DNA from: Phaeocystidibacter marisrubri
Lineage (GTDB): Bacteria > Bacteroidota > Bacteroidia > Flavobacteriales > Schleiferiaceae
Direction: 5' to 3'
Length of the DNA stretch: 64,000 bases
Assembly (NCBI RefSeq): GCF_008933165.1
Contig: NZ_WBVQ01000001.1
Span: forward strand, 186,001 to 250,000
A program made the translations under genes and the position numbers. Under the pieces are notes generated by a model, which worked only from the letters and a program-made list of their open reading frames with translations, made no database searches and had not been told where the DNA came from. Positions 18,434-28,286 of the stretch are shown here, one piece after another. The number at the start of each line of letters is the position of its first letter. Position 1 is the stretch's first letter.

Positions 18434-20977
18434 TTATCCACATTTGGAGTGACCACAGCTTTTACACTTCAAACATCCTTCTTCGTAAATTAATCCGTCT
18501 GTGTCTCCGCAATCTGGACAGGTTTTGTCTACTGCAACCGTACCGTCTGGAATGAAGGTTTTCAGCGCTCTCGCTACACCGTTCTTCCATGAATTGATGA
18601 AGTCATTGTCGAGATTCAAATTACTTACCAATTCAACTACATAAGGCAGAGGCATGCGGTGGCGAAGTACCCCTGAAATAAGCTTGGCGTAATTCCAGAA
18701 TTCCTTGTTGAAGGAACGCGACAAGCCTTCAATGGTTACGCGGTAGCCCTGACTATCCGTGTACTGGAAGTCGTATCGTGTTTGTGTTTCCGTGCGTGCA
18801 CGTACAACGGAACCTCGGGTCACATAAGGAGGAAGATTGAATGCATCTTCGGCCTTACCTGTAAAGATTTCATACGGCAAGTCGTCTAGAATCCCCACAA
18901 CGGCAATCCAGTTTTCACTTTCATTTTTAAAGCGAATGATGCGTGCCTCCAATGTGTCTGGACGAGGAATGACGGGAGCGTTCAAATCTACCTTTGCCTT
19001 CTTCTCGTCTTTAGAAACCAGAACTCCACTTCTACTACCATCACGGTATACAGTAATTCCCTTTAGTCCATGTTTCCAAGATTCGAGATAGATCTCGCCA
19101 ACTTTTCCAACGCTTACATCAGAAGGGAGGTTGATGGTTGAACTGATGGAGTGTGTGGTATATTTCTGAACGATAGATTGTACTTCAACGCGCTTTATCC
19201 AATCAATCTCATTTGCGGTGGCTCCCGCATAAGGACTCTCGGATATTTCGCTCTTTCCACTGATTTCCATCCATGTTTTGAGTTTTGCATGGTACACGTC
19301 AAACTCCTCCCAAGCATCTCCCAATTCATCTACAAAGCTCACTTTGGTTTCATCAGATTTGCCACTCAATTTTCTTCTGCGCTTGTAGCTTAGCATGAAT
19401 GGAGGTTCAATTCCCGAAGTGGTTTGTGTGAGCATGCTTAAAGACCCTGTTGGAGCGACGGTACTAATGGAGATATTTCGTCTTCCGTGTTCCATCATTC
19501 TATCGTGAACTTCAGGGAAATCCTCTTTCATCATTTGAATGAATTCAGAGGTAGCCTCTATCACTGGATCGAAACCTACGAAAGAACCGCGTTCAATGCT
19601 CATGTCAATGGAGCTATCGAATTCCCCTTTAAGTTTCGTACGCATTATGGTGTCAATGGTTTCCAAACCACCCTTTTCATCCATTTTTAACCCCAGTGCT
19701 GCGATGGCATCTCCAAGCCCCGTAAAGCCCAAGCCGGTTCGTCTACCGTTCTTACCATTGTCATATAGGAGCTGCCACAAGTCGAGCTCAGGTTGTTTGA
19801 TATAATCGGGCTCAGGATCTTGTTTGATCTTGTCGATGACTTTCTGAACATGCTCCAACTCTAGATCAACCAAGTCGTCCATGAGGCGCTGTGCTTCATA
19901 CGTGGTTTGATAGAAAAGCTCGTAATCAAACGATGCATCGGCAGTGAATGGATCGTTTACGAAAGAGTACAGGTTAATTGCAATGAGACGGCAACTGTCT
20001 CCTCCCTGCATGGCGATCTCTGAACACGGATTGGTACTAAGGTTTTCATACCCAGGGTACACGCTTGAGGTGGAGTAGTGATGTTGTCTATCCCAGAAGA
20101 TGAGCCCCGGCTCAGCTGAGTTATGCGCACATTTGATGATGGTGTTCCAAAGCGAAACCGCGTCAACTTCTTTGGTTACGGAAGGCTTATCACTATCTAT
20201 AGGCCATTGCAGAGTAAACGGCTCTTTCTGCTCTACAGCAGACATAAAGGCATCGCTCAAGCGAATGGATATGTTTGCACCTGTTACCTTCGATAAATCT
20301 TGCTTAATCTTTACAAAATCCTCAATGTCGGGATGGGCTACATCCATAGTTAGCATCAAAGCTCCCCTTCTTCCATTTTGCGCAACTTCACGTGTTGTGT
20401 TGCTGAATCGCTCCATGAAGGAAACGGCTCCGCTTGTGGTTCCAGCTGCGTTGTTTACAGTTTGGTTTGAGGGGCGAAGGGAGGATAGATCAATGCCAAC
20501 TCCACACCTTCTCTTAAACAGTTGAGTAAGCTGCTGATCCGTGTGCATGATACCACCGTAGCTGTCGTACGGGGATGGCATTACAACACAATTGGAAAGA
20601 GAGGCAAGAACATCTGTATTGCCCAAACCAAACATAACTGAACCTTGGGGAACGACATATTTGAAATTGTCGAAGAGATGGAAAATGGACTTCTCATCCA
20701 GATGCGGACGGTTCTTCCCATAAGTGGATAGGCCTTTCGAATTTCGGTCGAATTGATCCTTGTATTTTCCTTCTATTCGGGCAAACTCACGGGCCATCCT
20801 GCGGTGCATGTCTGCAGGTGTAGTTTCTAGAAATTCGCCTTTTGAATTCTTTCGCGCATACTTGTTCATCCAAGTAGTGGCTGCTAGTTCATCGTTTCTA
20901 AAATATTGTAAACTAGCGCTGTAAACTTCTTCGTAGGTGTAGGTCCGCGTGGTGGATACGGTTATATCTGATGGCAT
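18434..20977 (-). CDS. nrdJ: Adenosylcobalamin-dependent (class II) ribonucleotide reductase
   Basis: An 847-residue vitamin B12-dependent RNR that makes deoxyribonucleotides aerobically or anaerobically using an AdoCbl-generated thiyl radical. Active-site residues are visible: NPCSE (Asn316, radical Cys318, Glu320), the redox pair Cys130 and Cys329, and a C-terminal Cys-rich tail (CPDCG...CLKCKSCGHSKCG) that re-reduces the site. ATG at 20977; no iron-dependent NrdAB is in the window. I looked for a cobalamin riboswitch in the 188-bp upstream gap and saw none. Confidence 0.95.
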   Translation of the reverse strand: MPSDITVSTTRTYTYEEVYSASLQYFRNDELAATTWMNKYARKNSKGEFLETTPADMHRRMAREFARIEGKYKDQFDRNSKGLSTYGKNRPHLDEKSIFHLFDNFKYVVPQGSVMFGLGNTDVLASLSNCVVMPSPYDSYGGIMHTDQQLTQLFKRRCGVGIDLSSLRPSNQTVNNAAGTTSGAVSFMERFSNTTREVAQNGRRGALMLTMDVAHPDIEDFVKIKQDLSKVTGANISIRLSDAFMSAVEQKEPFTLQWPIDSDKPSVTKEVDAVSLWNTIIKCAHNSAEPGLIFWDRQHHYSTSSVYPGYENLSTNPCSEIAMQGGDSCRLIAINLYSFVNDPFTADASFDYELFYQTTYEAQRLMDDLVDLELEHVQKVIDKIKQDPEPDYIKQPELDLWQLLYDNGKNGRRTGLGFTGLGDAIAALGLKMDEKGGLETIDTIMRTKLKGEFDSSIDMSIERGSFVGFDPVIEATSEFIQMMKEDFPEVHDRMMEHGRRNISISTVAPTGSLSMLTQTTSGIEPPFMLSYKRRRKLSGKSDETKVSFVDELGDAWEEFDVYHAKLKTWMEISGKSEISESPYAGATANEIDWIKRVEVQSIVQKYTTHSISSTINLPSDVSVGKVGEIYLESWKHGLKGITVYRDGSRSGVLVSKDEKKAKVDLNAPVIPRPDTLEARIIRFKNESENWIAVVGILDDLPYEIFTGKAEDAFNLPPYVTRGSVVRARTETQTRYDFQYTDSQGYRVTIEGLSRSFNKEFWNYAKLISGVLRHRMPLPYVVELVSNLNLDNDFINSWKNGVARALKTFIPDGTVAVDKTCPDCGDTDGLIYEEGCLKCKSCGHSKCG

Positions 20978-21165
20978 AGAGCTGAACTTTGGTTGATACT
21001 TCCCGTAAAGTTTGCGCTATAATTGACTCGTTCGAAGAGGGGGATTTTGGACTTATGAACCGGTGCGGTGAACAACTCCGAAATCGATTTGATAATGCGG
21101 ATTTCCGAAGGATTTGATTTTATCTATCATCCCTAGAGAAGGATTGATGTCGACTAATTCGCGCG

Positions 21166-22479
21166 CTAGGTCTTCTGTTTCTGCTTACGTGCTGCGGGGA
21201 ACAAAATGTTGTTCAAAATGAGTCGATAGCCGGGTGAATTTGGATGAAGTTCCAATTCCGTAGGAGGATCACCCACTCGATGGGTATAATCTTCAGGATC
21301 ATGCCCACCATAGAAGGTCCACTGACCTCTGCCGAGTTCTCCATGAATATATCGAGCTTCTCCATTGGCCTTCGTTTCGCCCATGATAAGTACATCGGGC
21401 TTGATTAATTCTCGGCGATACGCTGTAGTTTGTCCCATAAAGCCAGGAACAATTCTCGTGTGATTCTGACAAAGCATGGAAGGAATGACATCCCACTTAG
21501 CGGAGTAATCAAAGAGGGTGAAGAAGTCATTCTCAGCATCGATTCTTCTCGAATTCGTCATGTCAATATCCGAGAATTCGTATTCGTTGGGATCTTGACT
21601 TAGGGTGAAATCACGAAAAGCAAGTGTACGTGTAAAGTCGATTTGATTCTGATAGCTGGGATCAGATGGATCACCGTCAAACATAGGTTCGCAGATATCC
21701 ACACCTTCGGCAGAAAGTGCAATATCGTAGCTATCGGTGGCAGAACACATGGCGAAGAGAAATCCTCCTCCTGCAACGTACTCTTTGATTCGAAGGGCTA
21801 CCGCTAACTTGAGCTCGGAAACTTTATCAAACCCCAATTCCGCAGCATCTTTTTCGGCCTGAAGTTTTTGTTCTATGTACCAGGCCGACATGCGGAAGCT
21901 GGCGTAAAATTTTCCGTACTGACCCGTGAAGTCTTCATGGTGAAGGTGAAGCCAATCGTATTTGGTTAGCTCGTCGTTAAGAACTTCTCTATCGTAAATG
22001 ATATCGTAGGGAATCTCCGCATATGTGAGCACCAGTGTTACGGCATCATCCCAAGGTTGATTTCCCTCTGGAGAATAGACGGCGATTTTTGGAGCTTTCT
22101 CCAACTTCACCGCTTCCATATTCACAGATGGTGAAGCGATCTGCGCTAGAATTCCATCTGCGTCAACATCCGACAACGTTTCAAAGCTCACTCCGCGAAT
22201 TGTGCACTCACGCTGAATTTCTGCATGATGAGGAATCATGAAGGCGCCTCCTCTATAATTCAATAACCATTGGACTTCTACACTTCTCTCAAGTGACCAA
22301 TAGGCAATTCCATAGGCTTTGAGGTGATCGCGTTGACCCTGTTCATCCATGGGAATGAGCAGCCAATCTGCGTTGGCAAAGAAGCTGAGGAATACAAAGA
22401 GAAAGGTAAGCGTACTAGAACGCAGAACCGTAGTCTTCTGTTGGTCCCGAATCGCCGAAGAAGTCCTGGTTCTCATCAT
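21166..22479 (-). CDS. Conserved secreted protein of unknown function (GATase-like fold suspected)
   Basis: A 437-residue protein with a hydrophobic secretion signal (TFLFVFLSFFANA, around 28-40) and then a mature part that I recognise as a family conserved in Bacteroidota, in which homologues are often labelled asparagine synthetase B. No Ntn-type N-terminal Cys or PP-loop synthetase motif is visible, so that label is not supported. A segment GGGFLFAMCSATDS near 240 resembles a class I glutamine-amidotransferase-like nucleophile elbow (inference). The first ATG (22479) lies inside the 3' end of dnaB, a 65-nt overlap; a non-ATG start nearer the signal peptide is possible. Probably co-transcribed with dnaB. 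Confidence 0.6.
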   Translation of the reverse strand: MMRTRTSSAIRDQQKTTVLRSSTLTFLFVFLSFFANADWLLIPMDEQGQRDHLKAYGIAYWSLERSVEVQWLLNYRGGAFMIPHHAEIQRECTIRGVSFETLSDVDADGILAQIASPSVNMEAVKLEKAPKIAVYSPEGNQPWDDAVTLVLTYAEIPYDIIYDREVLNDELTKYDWLHLHHEDFTGQYGKFYASFRMSAWYIEQKLQAEKDAAELGFDKVSELKLAVALRIKEYVAGGGFLFAMCSATDSYDIALSAEGVDICEPMFDGDPSDPSYQNQIDFTRTLAFRDFTLSQDPNEYEFSDIDMTNSRRIDAENDFFTLFDYSAKWDVIPSMLCQNHTRIVPGFMGQTTAYRRELIKPDVLIMGETKANGEARYIHGELGRGQWTFYGGHDPEDYTHRVGDPPTELELHPNSPGYRLILNNILFPAARKQKQKT

Positions 22480-23932
22480 CAGAATTCATTTTAGATTCAA
22501 ACACTGCAGGTTGATCAAATCCTCCTACCTCGTCAAGATCGGAGAATTTAGCCATATGGCCTTCAAATTTCAAGCGAACGTTTTCCAAACTACCGTTACG
22601 GTGTTTGGCGATCATGAATTCACCTTGGGATTCACTTGGACTTCCATCGTCGTCCCATTCGGTAATTCCATAGTATTCTGGACGGTAGATGAAGGATACG
22701 ATATCGGCATCTTGCTCAATCGCACCAGATTCACGAAGGTCAGATAGAAGCGGTCGCTTGCTACCTCCACGTGTTTCTACGCTTCGACTCAGCTGAGACA
22801 GGGCGATTACTGGAACGTTCAATTCTTTGGCAATACTCTTTAGGGAACGGGAAATCGTGGAGATTTCTTGTTCGCGGTTACCGCCATTCTTGCCACCGCC
22901 AGCGGTCATCAACTGGAGGTAGTCAATGATGATGATACTTACGCCGTGCTGTGCTACCAAACGTCTACACTTTGCACGCATATCAAATACGGAAAGGGCA
23001 GGGGTGTCGTCAATAAAGATAGGTGCATCTTCCAAGTTCTTCACCTTCGCTAGCAATTGCTGCCATTCGTGATCGTCCAAGTTTCCCTTTCTCAACTTCT
23101 CCGAAGAAAGTCCGGTTTCGCTGGAAATCAAACGAGTGATCAACTGAACGGAACTCATCTCCAAAGAGAATACTGCTACAGGTGTTTGATGGTCGATGGC
23201 GATGTTTCTCGCCATGGAGAGTACGAATGCGGTTTTACCCATACCAGGACGAGCCGCAATAATCACCAAGTCAGATCGCTGCCAACCCGATGTAACTCTA
23301 TCCACTTGAGAGAATCCACTTGGAACTCCTGAAAGACCTTCTTTCTTAGAGATTTCTTCAATTCTAGAAATCGCTTGGTGAATGAGGTCTTGTGAACTTT
23401 CGTAGTTCTTTTTCAAGTTCCCTTGAGCCACGTTAAACAAGCTCTGTTCTGCTTTGTCCAAGAGTTCAAGTACGTCTGCACTTTCGTCAAATGCCTCGTT
23501 GATGATCTCAGAGGAAACTCGAATGAGCTCACGTTGAATATGCTTTTGAACGATAATTCTAGCGTGGTATTCAATGTGGGCCGATGAAGATACGCGCTGA
23601 CTCAAGTGTACGAGGTAGTATTCTCCTCCCACTTGATCCAGCTGTCCTTTCTTTCTCAAGTCTTGTGCAACGGTCAAAATATCAATCGCTTCCGAACGAC
23701 CAAATAGATTGTGGATGGCTTGATAAATCTTGGAGTGCGTATCCTTGTAAAAGGCCTCTGGACTCAAGATGTCAATGACTTGGTTAAGTGCAGAGTTGTC
23801 AATCAAAAGAGCACCCAATACGGCCTCCTCAAGCTCTACGGCTTGTGGTGGAATTCGTCCTTGTTCCAGTTGAACTACGGACTTACTTTTTTGATTTCTT
23901 CTCGGAGAAGGATTGTTGTCAGGCTGATTCAT
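22415..23932 (-). CDS. dnaB: Replicative DNA helicase DnaB
   Basis: A 505-residue hexameric 5'-3' helicase that unwinds DNA at the replication fork. The N-terminal DnaG-interaction domain begins at RIPPQAVELEEAVLGALL (26-43); the RecA-like domain has Walker A ARPGMGKT (227-234), Walker B IIIDYLQLM and the Arg finger region SKRPLLSDLRESGAIEQDAD. No intein is present. A -7 box (TACTTTTG, complement of 23940-23947) lies only 7 nt before the ATG. Confidence 0.97.
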   Translation of the reverse strand: MNQPDNNPSPRRNQKSKSVVQLEQGRIPPQAVELEEAVLGALLIDNSALNQVIDILSPEAFYKDTHSKIYQAIHNLFGRSEAIDILTVAQDLRKKGQLDQVGGEYYLVHLSQRVSSSAHIEYHARIIVQKHIQRELIRVSSEIINEAFDESADVLELLDKAEQSLFNVAQGNLKKNYESSQDLIHQAISRIEEISKKEGLSGVPSGFSQVDRVTSGWQRSDLVIIAARPGMGKTAFVLSMARNIAIDHQTPVAVFSLEMSSVQLITRLISSETGLSSEKLRKGNLDDHEWQQLLAKVKNLEDAPIFIDDTPALSVFDMRAKCRRLVAQHGVSIIIIDYLQLMTAGGGKNGGNREQEISTISRSLKSIAKELNVPVIALSQLSRSVETRGGSKRPLLSDLRESGAIEQDADIVSFIYRPEYYGITEWDDDGSPSESQGEFMIAKHRNGSLENVRLKFEGHMAKFSDLDEVGGFDQPAVFESKMNSDDENQDFFGDSGPTEDYGSAF

Positions 23933-23939
23933 CGTCAGT

Positions 23940-23947
23940 CAAAAGTA
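23940..23947 (-). promoter_or_regulatory. -7-like box 7 nt before dnaB
   Basis: TACTTTTG on the minus strand matches TAnnTTTG but is so close to the ATG that transcription would begin at or almost at the start codon. No good -33 box is seen, so it may be chance. Confidence 0.35.
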
Positions 23948-24118
23948 CAAATATCATAAGGTGATGAACAGGATAGCTCACCTAGTTTTTAACGAATTGA
24001 ATGTTGAAGGAATTGCTTGCTAATCAAAAAGATATCTCTGTTTGATTGAAGTGTGCCTACCCGTTTTTCATTCCAAATGCAATCTTCGTCAGGCTGTATG
24101 TCGGAATGACAGAGCATG

Positions 24119-24146
24119 AAAAAACGCCGACCAATGGACGGCGTTT
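24119..24146 (-). terminator. Intrinsic terminator after accA
   Basis: On the minus strand AAACGCCG / CGGCGTTT makes an 8-bp stem with a 9-nt loop running into a T-rich tract. It lies 23 nt after the accA stop and closes the tgt-lptF/G-eamA-accA run. The rest of the gap to dnaB (23948-24118) shows nothing clear. Confidence 0.85.
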
Positions 24147-24168
24147 CCCATTTTATACGACGCGAATA

Positions 24169-25122
24169 CTATTCGCTGTATACTCCCATTTTGCAGAACT
24201 TCTCAACGCGTTTGTCGATGAGCTTATCTACATCAAGAGTTTTCAATTTGTTGTAGTGTTTCGAGATCTCTGAAGCTACAGTCTTGAATATTTCGTCTGG
24301 ATTCACATGTGCTCCACCCAATGGCTCTTTAATGATACCATCGATGAGTTTGTTCTTCAGCATATCTTCAGCAGTGAGCTTAAGAGCAGAAGCAGCTTGC
24401 TCCTTGTAATCCCAAGATCGCCACAAGATAGAAGAACAGCTCTCTGGGGAAATCACAGAGTACCATGTGTTTTCGAGCATAAGCACTTTGTCGCCTACAC
24501 CAATTCCCAAAGCACCACCAGAAGCACCTTCACCAATAATGATACAAATGATAGGAACTCTCAATCGAGCCATCTCAAAGATGTTGCGTGCAATGGCTTC
24601 ACCTTGGCCTCGCTCCTCGGCTTCCAATCCAGGGAAAGCTCCCGGAGTGTCGATAAGGGCAACCACCGGACGGTTGAATTTCTCTGCCATTTTCATCAGG
24701 CGAAGTGCCTTGCGGTACCCTTCAGGATTGGGCATACCAAAGTTGCGGTACTGACGCATCTTGGTGTTTACTCCTTTCTGTTGGCCGATGAACATGTAAG
24801 ATTCGCCATCGATTTCTCCCCAACCGCCAACCATCGCTTTGTCATCTTTCACTCCACGATCCCCGTGAAGTTCTAGAAAGTTGCCATTGGTCATGGCTTC
24901 AATATAAGCGAGTGTATACGGTCTGCTTGGGTGACGCGACAATTGTACGCGTTGCCAAGGTGTGAGATTCTTTGCGATTTCCTTTCTGGTTTGAACAATA
25001 CGCTTTTCAAGTTCCTTGATGGTCTTGTTCATGTCCGTGTTGGTTTCAACTTCCAAGCCACGGGTTTTTTCCAACTGTTCCTCCAACTCCTGGATAGGGG
25101 TCTCGAAGTCTAGATAGTCCAT
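24169..25122 (-). CDS. accA: Acetyl-CoA carboxylase carboxyltransferase, alpha subunit
   Basis: A 317-residue alpha subunit that, with AccD, transfers CO2 from carboxybiotin to acetyl-CoA for fatty acid synthesis. Family blocks present: [45 protein letters not shown] and the oxyanion-hole motif [15 protein letters not shown]. Full length. It lies 45 nt after eamA on the same strand and is the last gene before a terminator. Confidence 0.96.
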   Translation of the reverse strand: MDYLDFETPIQELEEQLEKTRGLEVETNTDMNKTIKELEKRIVQTRKEIAKNLTPWQRVQLSRHPSRPYTLAYIEAMTNGNFLELHGDRGVKDDKAMVGGWGEIDGESYMFIGQQKGVNTKMRQYRNFGMPNPEGYRKALRLMKMAEKFNRPVVALIDTPGAFPGLEAEERGQGEAIARNIFEMARLRVPIICIIIGEGASGGALGIGVGDKVLMLENTWYSVISPESCSSILWRSWDYKEQAASALKLTAEDMLKNKLIDGIIKEPLGGAHVNPDEIFKTVASEISKHYNKLKTLDVDKLIDKRVEKFCKMGVYSE

Positions 25123-25167
25123 ATGTAGGAATTATTTAGGGGGTGCAAATTACGAATATCCGCTTTC

Positions 25168-26079
25168 CTACGAAGTTTCTTGTGATCTTCTTCGCTGTTT
25201 GCGCTTTAAGTACCCGTTAATCAGAACGGAAGCTAGGATAATTAATGCTCCAAAGTAGAACTCAGGCGACATTTTTTCATCATCGCCAAGGAGGAAATAG
25301 GCGAGTAAAATGCCATAAACAGGTTCTAAGTTGATGGTGAGAACCACGGTAAATGGACTGAGTTCCTTCATCACTGCTACCGATTCGATGAAGGCATAAG
25401 CGGTGGCAATGGTTCCCAGTACAATTAAGAGCCCAACGTCTTTGGCTGTAAGTGAAATAGATTCTACGCTGCGCTCTCCAAAGGCGAGTTGAGCGATCAT
25501 CAAAAGTGCAATTGCCAACCATCCCCCAAAGAGTTCATGAACGGTGATCACCGCAGAGTTGCTCTTCTTCACAAGCATCCCGTTCATCACGCTGAAAAGG
25601 GCGGAAAGGAATGCGGAAATCAATGCGACTATGACTCCATTGATATAACTGGTTTCTGCATTGGCTATGGTGAAGATCCCGGCCGCAACTGCGATTCCCA
25701 ATAAGACTTCAGATAGGGCAATCTTTCGCCTAAAGAATAAGGGTTCCAGAATGGAAACGAAGAGGGTTCCCGATCCGATGCAGGCTAAAGTGACACTAAC
25801 CGTTGAGATCTTTATGGCATGGAAAAAGGTGATCCAATGAAGGGCTATAATCATCCCCGCACCATAGAGCTTCCATCGCAAAGGACCGCTTACAGCAACA
25901 TTTACTCCTTTAAATTTCAGAAAGGCGTAAATGGAAATGACGGCGATGAGCATGCGATAGGTCACAAGGGGGATGGAATCCACGGAAATTATATCTCCCA
26001 GGATGGCAGTAAAACCCCATAGAAATACAACGAAATGGAGTCTGAGCTGGGCGTTATATGTACGTTTACTTAGGAGCAA
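25168..26079 (-). CDS. EamA/DMT-family membrane transporter
   Basis: An inner-membrane permease of the drug/metabolite transporter superfamily with ten predicted helices arranged as two EamA repeats (the first begins LHFVVFLWGFTAILG, the second INGVIVALISAFLSALFSVMNG) and a basic C-terminus (KRKQRRR). No ATG exists near the N-terminus. I choose the TTG at 26079, giving MLLSKRTYNAQLRLHF (303 aa), which matches the usual family start. A TTG at 26109 would add ten atypical residues. It overlaps the upstream LptF/G-type gene by 14 nt. Substrate unknown. Confidence 0.8.
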   Translation of the reverse strand: MLLSKRTYNAQLRLHFVVFLWGFTAILGDIISVDSIPLVTYRMLIAVISIYAFLKFKGVNVAVSGPLRWKLYGAGMIIALHWITFFHAIKISTVSVTLACIGSGTLFVSILEPLFFRRKIALSEVLLGIAVAAGIFTIANAETSYINGVIVALISAFLSALFSVMNGMLVKKSNSAVITVHELFGGWLAIALLMIAQLAFGERSVESISLTAKDVGLLIVLGTIATAYAFIESVAVMKELSPFTVVLTINLEPVYGILLAYFLLGDDEKMSPEFYFGALIILASVLINGYLKRKQRRRSQETS

Positions 26080-27151
26080 GTCGGAAGCTGATAATACCCA
26101 GAAGGGCAAAGACCATATTCGGTGTCCAAACAGCTAAAGTAGGAGGAAAGTTTCCATGCGTTGATAGGGTGGTAGATATCTGCATGAAGAAGATGTAGAT
26201 CATCACCAAAATGAGACCTATGGCAATATTGACCCCCAATCCCCCTCGTCGTTTTCTACTGCTGATGGAAACAGCAATGAGAACAAGGATGAAGCTGGAG
26301 AAAGGGTAGGCTGTACGGTTGTTGAGCTCGATGATATGAAAGTTCAATCGCTCGGAGCCACGCAGCTCTTCTTTTTCAATAAATTTGATTAAGTCGGGCG
26401 TGGTCATCATCGCGGTAGACGATAGTCTGGGTACGATATCGTTGCCGTCAAAGGAAAAGGTGGTGTCCACACGCCGACCTCTCTGCAGAGATTCCGTGCC
26501 ATCCTCATGGATGTTTCGGATTTCCCAGTTGTCGAGTCGCCAGGTACCTTTAATACTGTCGTAGCGAACGTAGTCGGCCTCCAGTTTTTTCACCATTCGA
26601 TTCTCTTTGATGTCGTACACATCGTAGGTGAATTGATAGCCGGCATTACGCTCTGGACTAAAGGAGTAGAAGTAAACGACATGCCCGGGTTCAACCTGAC
26701 GAAAGATTTGAGTGGTTCGTCGGTCGTCTCTTACTTGAGTGTATTTTGCCTCGAATTCTAGGCGCTTTACATTGGTGACTGGAATGACGAAATGGTTGAT
26801 GGCCGCACTGATTAAGAAGACTACCGTTGCTCCAAAAAAGTAAGGAACCGTAAATCGACTAAAACTTCTTCCTCCGGTCAGAATAGGAACAATTTCGGTA
26901 TTGTTGGCCATCTTGGATGTGAAGAAGATGGTAGACAAGAAGAGGATTAAGGCGCTAAACAGGTTGCCATAGTACGCGATGAAGTTCACGTAATAGTCGA
27001 AAACGATCTCATTTAAAAGCGCACCATTCTTGGTGAAATCCTCCAATTTCTCAGAGATGTCAATCACCACAGCAATGAGCATCAAGAGCACAAAAAACAA
27101 GGTAAATGTGCCAAGGAATTTCTTAAATATGTAGCGATCAACAAGCTTCAC
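26066..27151 (-). CDS. LptF/LptG-family LPS export permease
   Basis: A 361-residue YjgP/YjgQ-type permease: three N-terminal helices, a periplasmic beta-jellyroll-like domain (about 110-270) and three C-terminal helices, the LptF/G layout. These proteins pair with the LptB ATPase to extract LPS from the inner membrane and pass it to LptC/A/D. Which of LptF or LptG it is cannot be decided. The start is a GTG at 27151, directly abutting the tgt stop (TAA-GTG), which indicates translational coupling. Confidence 0.88.
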   Translation of the reverse strand: MKLVDRYIFKKFLGTFTLFFVLLMLIAVVIDISEKLEDFTKNGALLNEIVFDYYVNFIAYYGNLFSALILFLSTIFFTSKMANNTEIVPILTGGRSFSRFTVPYFFGATVVFLISAAINHFVIPVTNVKRLEFEAKYTQVRDDRRTTQIFRQVEPGHVVYFYSFSPERNAGYQFTYDVYDIKENRMVKKLEADYVRYDSIKGTWRLDNWEIRNIHEDGTESLQRGRRVDTTFSFDGNDIVPRLSSTAMMTTPDLIKFIEKEELRGSERLNFHIIELNNRTAYPFSSFILVLIAVSISSRKRRGGLGVNIAIGLILVMIYIFFMQISTTLSTHGNFPPTLAVWTPNMVFALLGIISFRLAPK

Positions 27152-28282
27152 TTACAAGCGATTTTGCAATTTGGGAACCATCAATTCTTTCCACTCTCGG
27201 AAGGTGCCATTAATGATTCGCTCACGGGCTTCCTTCACCAACCACAAATAGAACCTTAAATTGTGTAAAGTCGCAATCTGACGTCCTAAATATTCGTTAG
27301 AGCGGAAGAGGTGACGAAGATAGGCTTTGGTATAAAGCTGATCGACGTAACTGGTGCCATTGGAGTCAATGGGAGAAAAGTCTCTTTCCCATTTGGCATT
27401 TTTAATATTGATGATCCCTTCAGAAGTAAAGAGCTGACCATTTCTACCGTTACGAGCCGGCATCACACAGTCGAACATATCTACTCCCAAAGCAATGTTT
27501 TCCAAAATGTTGGCCGGAGTTCCGACACCCATCAAATAACGCGGTTTGTCCTTGGGCAAAATGTCGCACACCAAATCACTCATGGCGTACATTTCTTCGT
27601 GAGGTTCGCCCACGCTCAAGCCGCCAATGGCATATCCCTCTCTATTGGTCTCTGCAATGAATTCCGCGGAAATCTTGCGAAGTTCTGGATAAACTGAGCC
27701 TTGAACAATAGGGAAAAGGGTTTGCGAATGCCCGTACAGAGGTTCCGTTTCGTCAAAGCGATTAATACAACGCTGCAACCAACGGTGGGTACGATCCATT
27801 GCTTCTTTCGCGTATTCCGGCGGACAAGGATATGGAGTACACTCGTCAAAGGCCATGATGATATCTGCGCCAATTTGACGCTGAATGTCCATAACATTTT
27901 CTGGAGTGAAGAGGTGGTAGGAGCCGTCAATGTGCGACTTGAATTTCACACCTTCTTCCTTAATCTTGTTGATGCCGTCTAGCGAGTACACTTGAAACCC
28001 ACCAGAATCCGTCAGGATAGGACGATCCCAACTCATAAACTTGTGGAGACCTCCAGCTGCGGTAAGCGTTTCTGTGCCCGGTCTCAGGTACAAGTGATAG
28101 GTATTACCAAGAATGATTTCCGCCTTGGTGTCTTCAACTAACTCGGTTTGATGCACCGCCTTTACGGATGCGACGGTGCCAACAGGCATGAAAATGGGGG
28201 TTTCAATCACTCCGTGATCTGTAGTGACTTTCCCAGCTCTCGCCTTACTCTTTGGGTCTGTAGATTGCAGTTCAAATTGCAT
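27152..28282 (-). CDS. tgt: tRNA-guanine transglycosylase (queuosine)
   Basis: A 376-residue enzyme that exchanges guanine-34 for preQ1 in tRNAs with GUN anticodons. Motifs: TPIFMPVGT, GNTYHLYLRPG, LTDSGGFQVYSL (active-site Asp), DECTPYP and YLMGVGTP. The bacterial zinc site is incomplete: the usual C-x-C-x2-C cluster is not seen in the C-terminal part (YVDQLYTKAYLRHL), as in related Bacteroidota enzymes as far as I recall. I start at 28282 (MQFELQSTDPKSKARAG) because this is the conserved family N-terminus; upstream sequence is unrelated. A perfect -7 box lies 4 nt before this ATG. Confidence 0.93.
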   Translation of the reverse strand: MQFELQSTDPKSKARAGKVTTDHGVIETPIFMPVGTVASVKAVHQTELVEDTKAEIILGNTYHLYLRPGTETLTAAGGLHKFMSWDRPILTDSGGFQVYSLDGINKIKEEGVKFKSHIDGSYHLFTPENVMDIQRQIGADIIMAFDECTPYPCPPEYAKEAMDRTHRWLQRCINRFDETEPLYGHSQTLFPIVQGSVYPELRKISAEFIAETNREGYAIGGLSVGEPHEEMYAMSDLVCDILPKDKPRYLMGVGTPANILENIALGVDMFDCVMPARNGRNGQLFTSEGIINIKNAKWERDFSPIDSNGTSYVDQLYTKAYLRHLFRSNEYLGRQIATLHNLRFYLWLVKEARERIINGTFREWKELMVPKLQNRL

Positions 28283-28286
28283 CGGG

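Noticed and set aside
20978-21165. Possible cobalamin riboswitch upstream of B12-dependent nrdJ
   Set aside because: No B12-box-like GCCACTG or expected conserved core could be seen in the 188-bp gap on the minus strand.
23948-24118. Possible small RNA or tRNA between dnaB and accA
   Set aside because: No cloverleaf, no promoter-terminator pair in one orientation; the only hairpin is the accA terminator.
24307-24876. 189-codon open frame antisense to accA
   Set aside because: Lies fully opposite AccA catalytic motifs; no independent signal.
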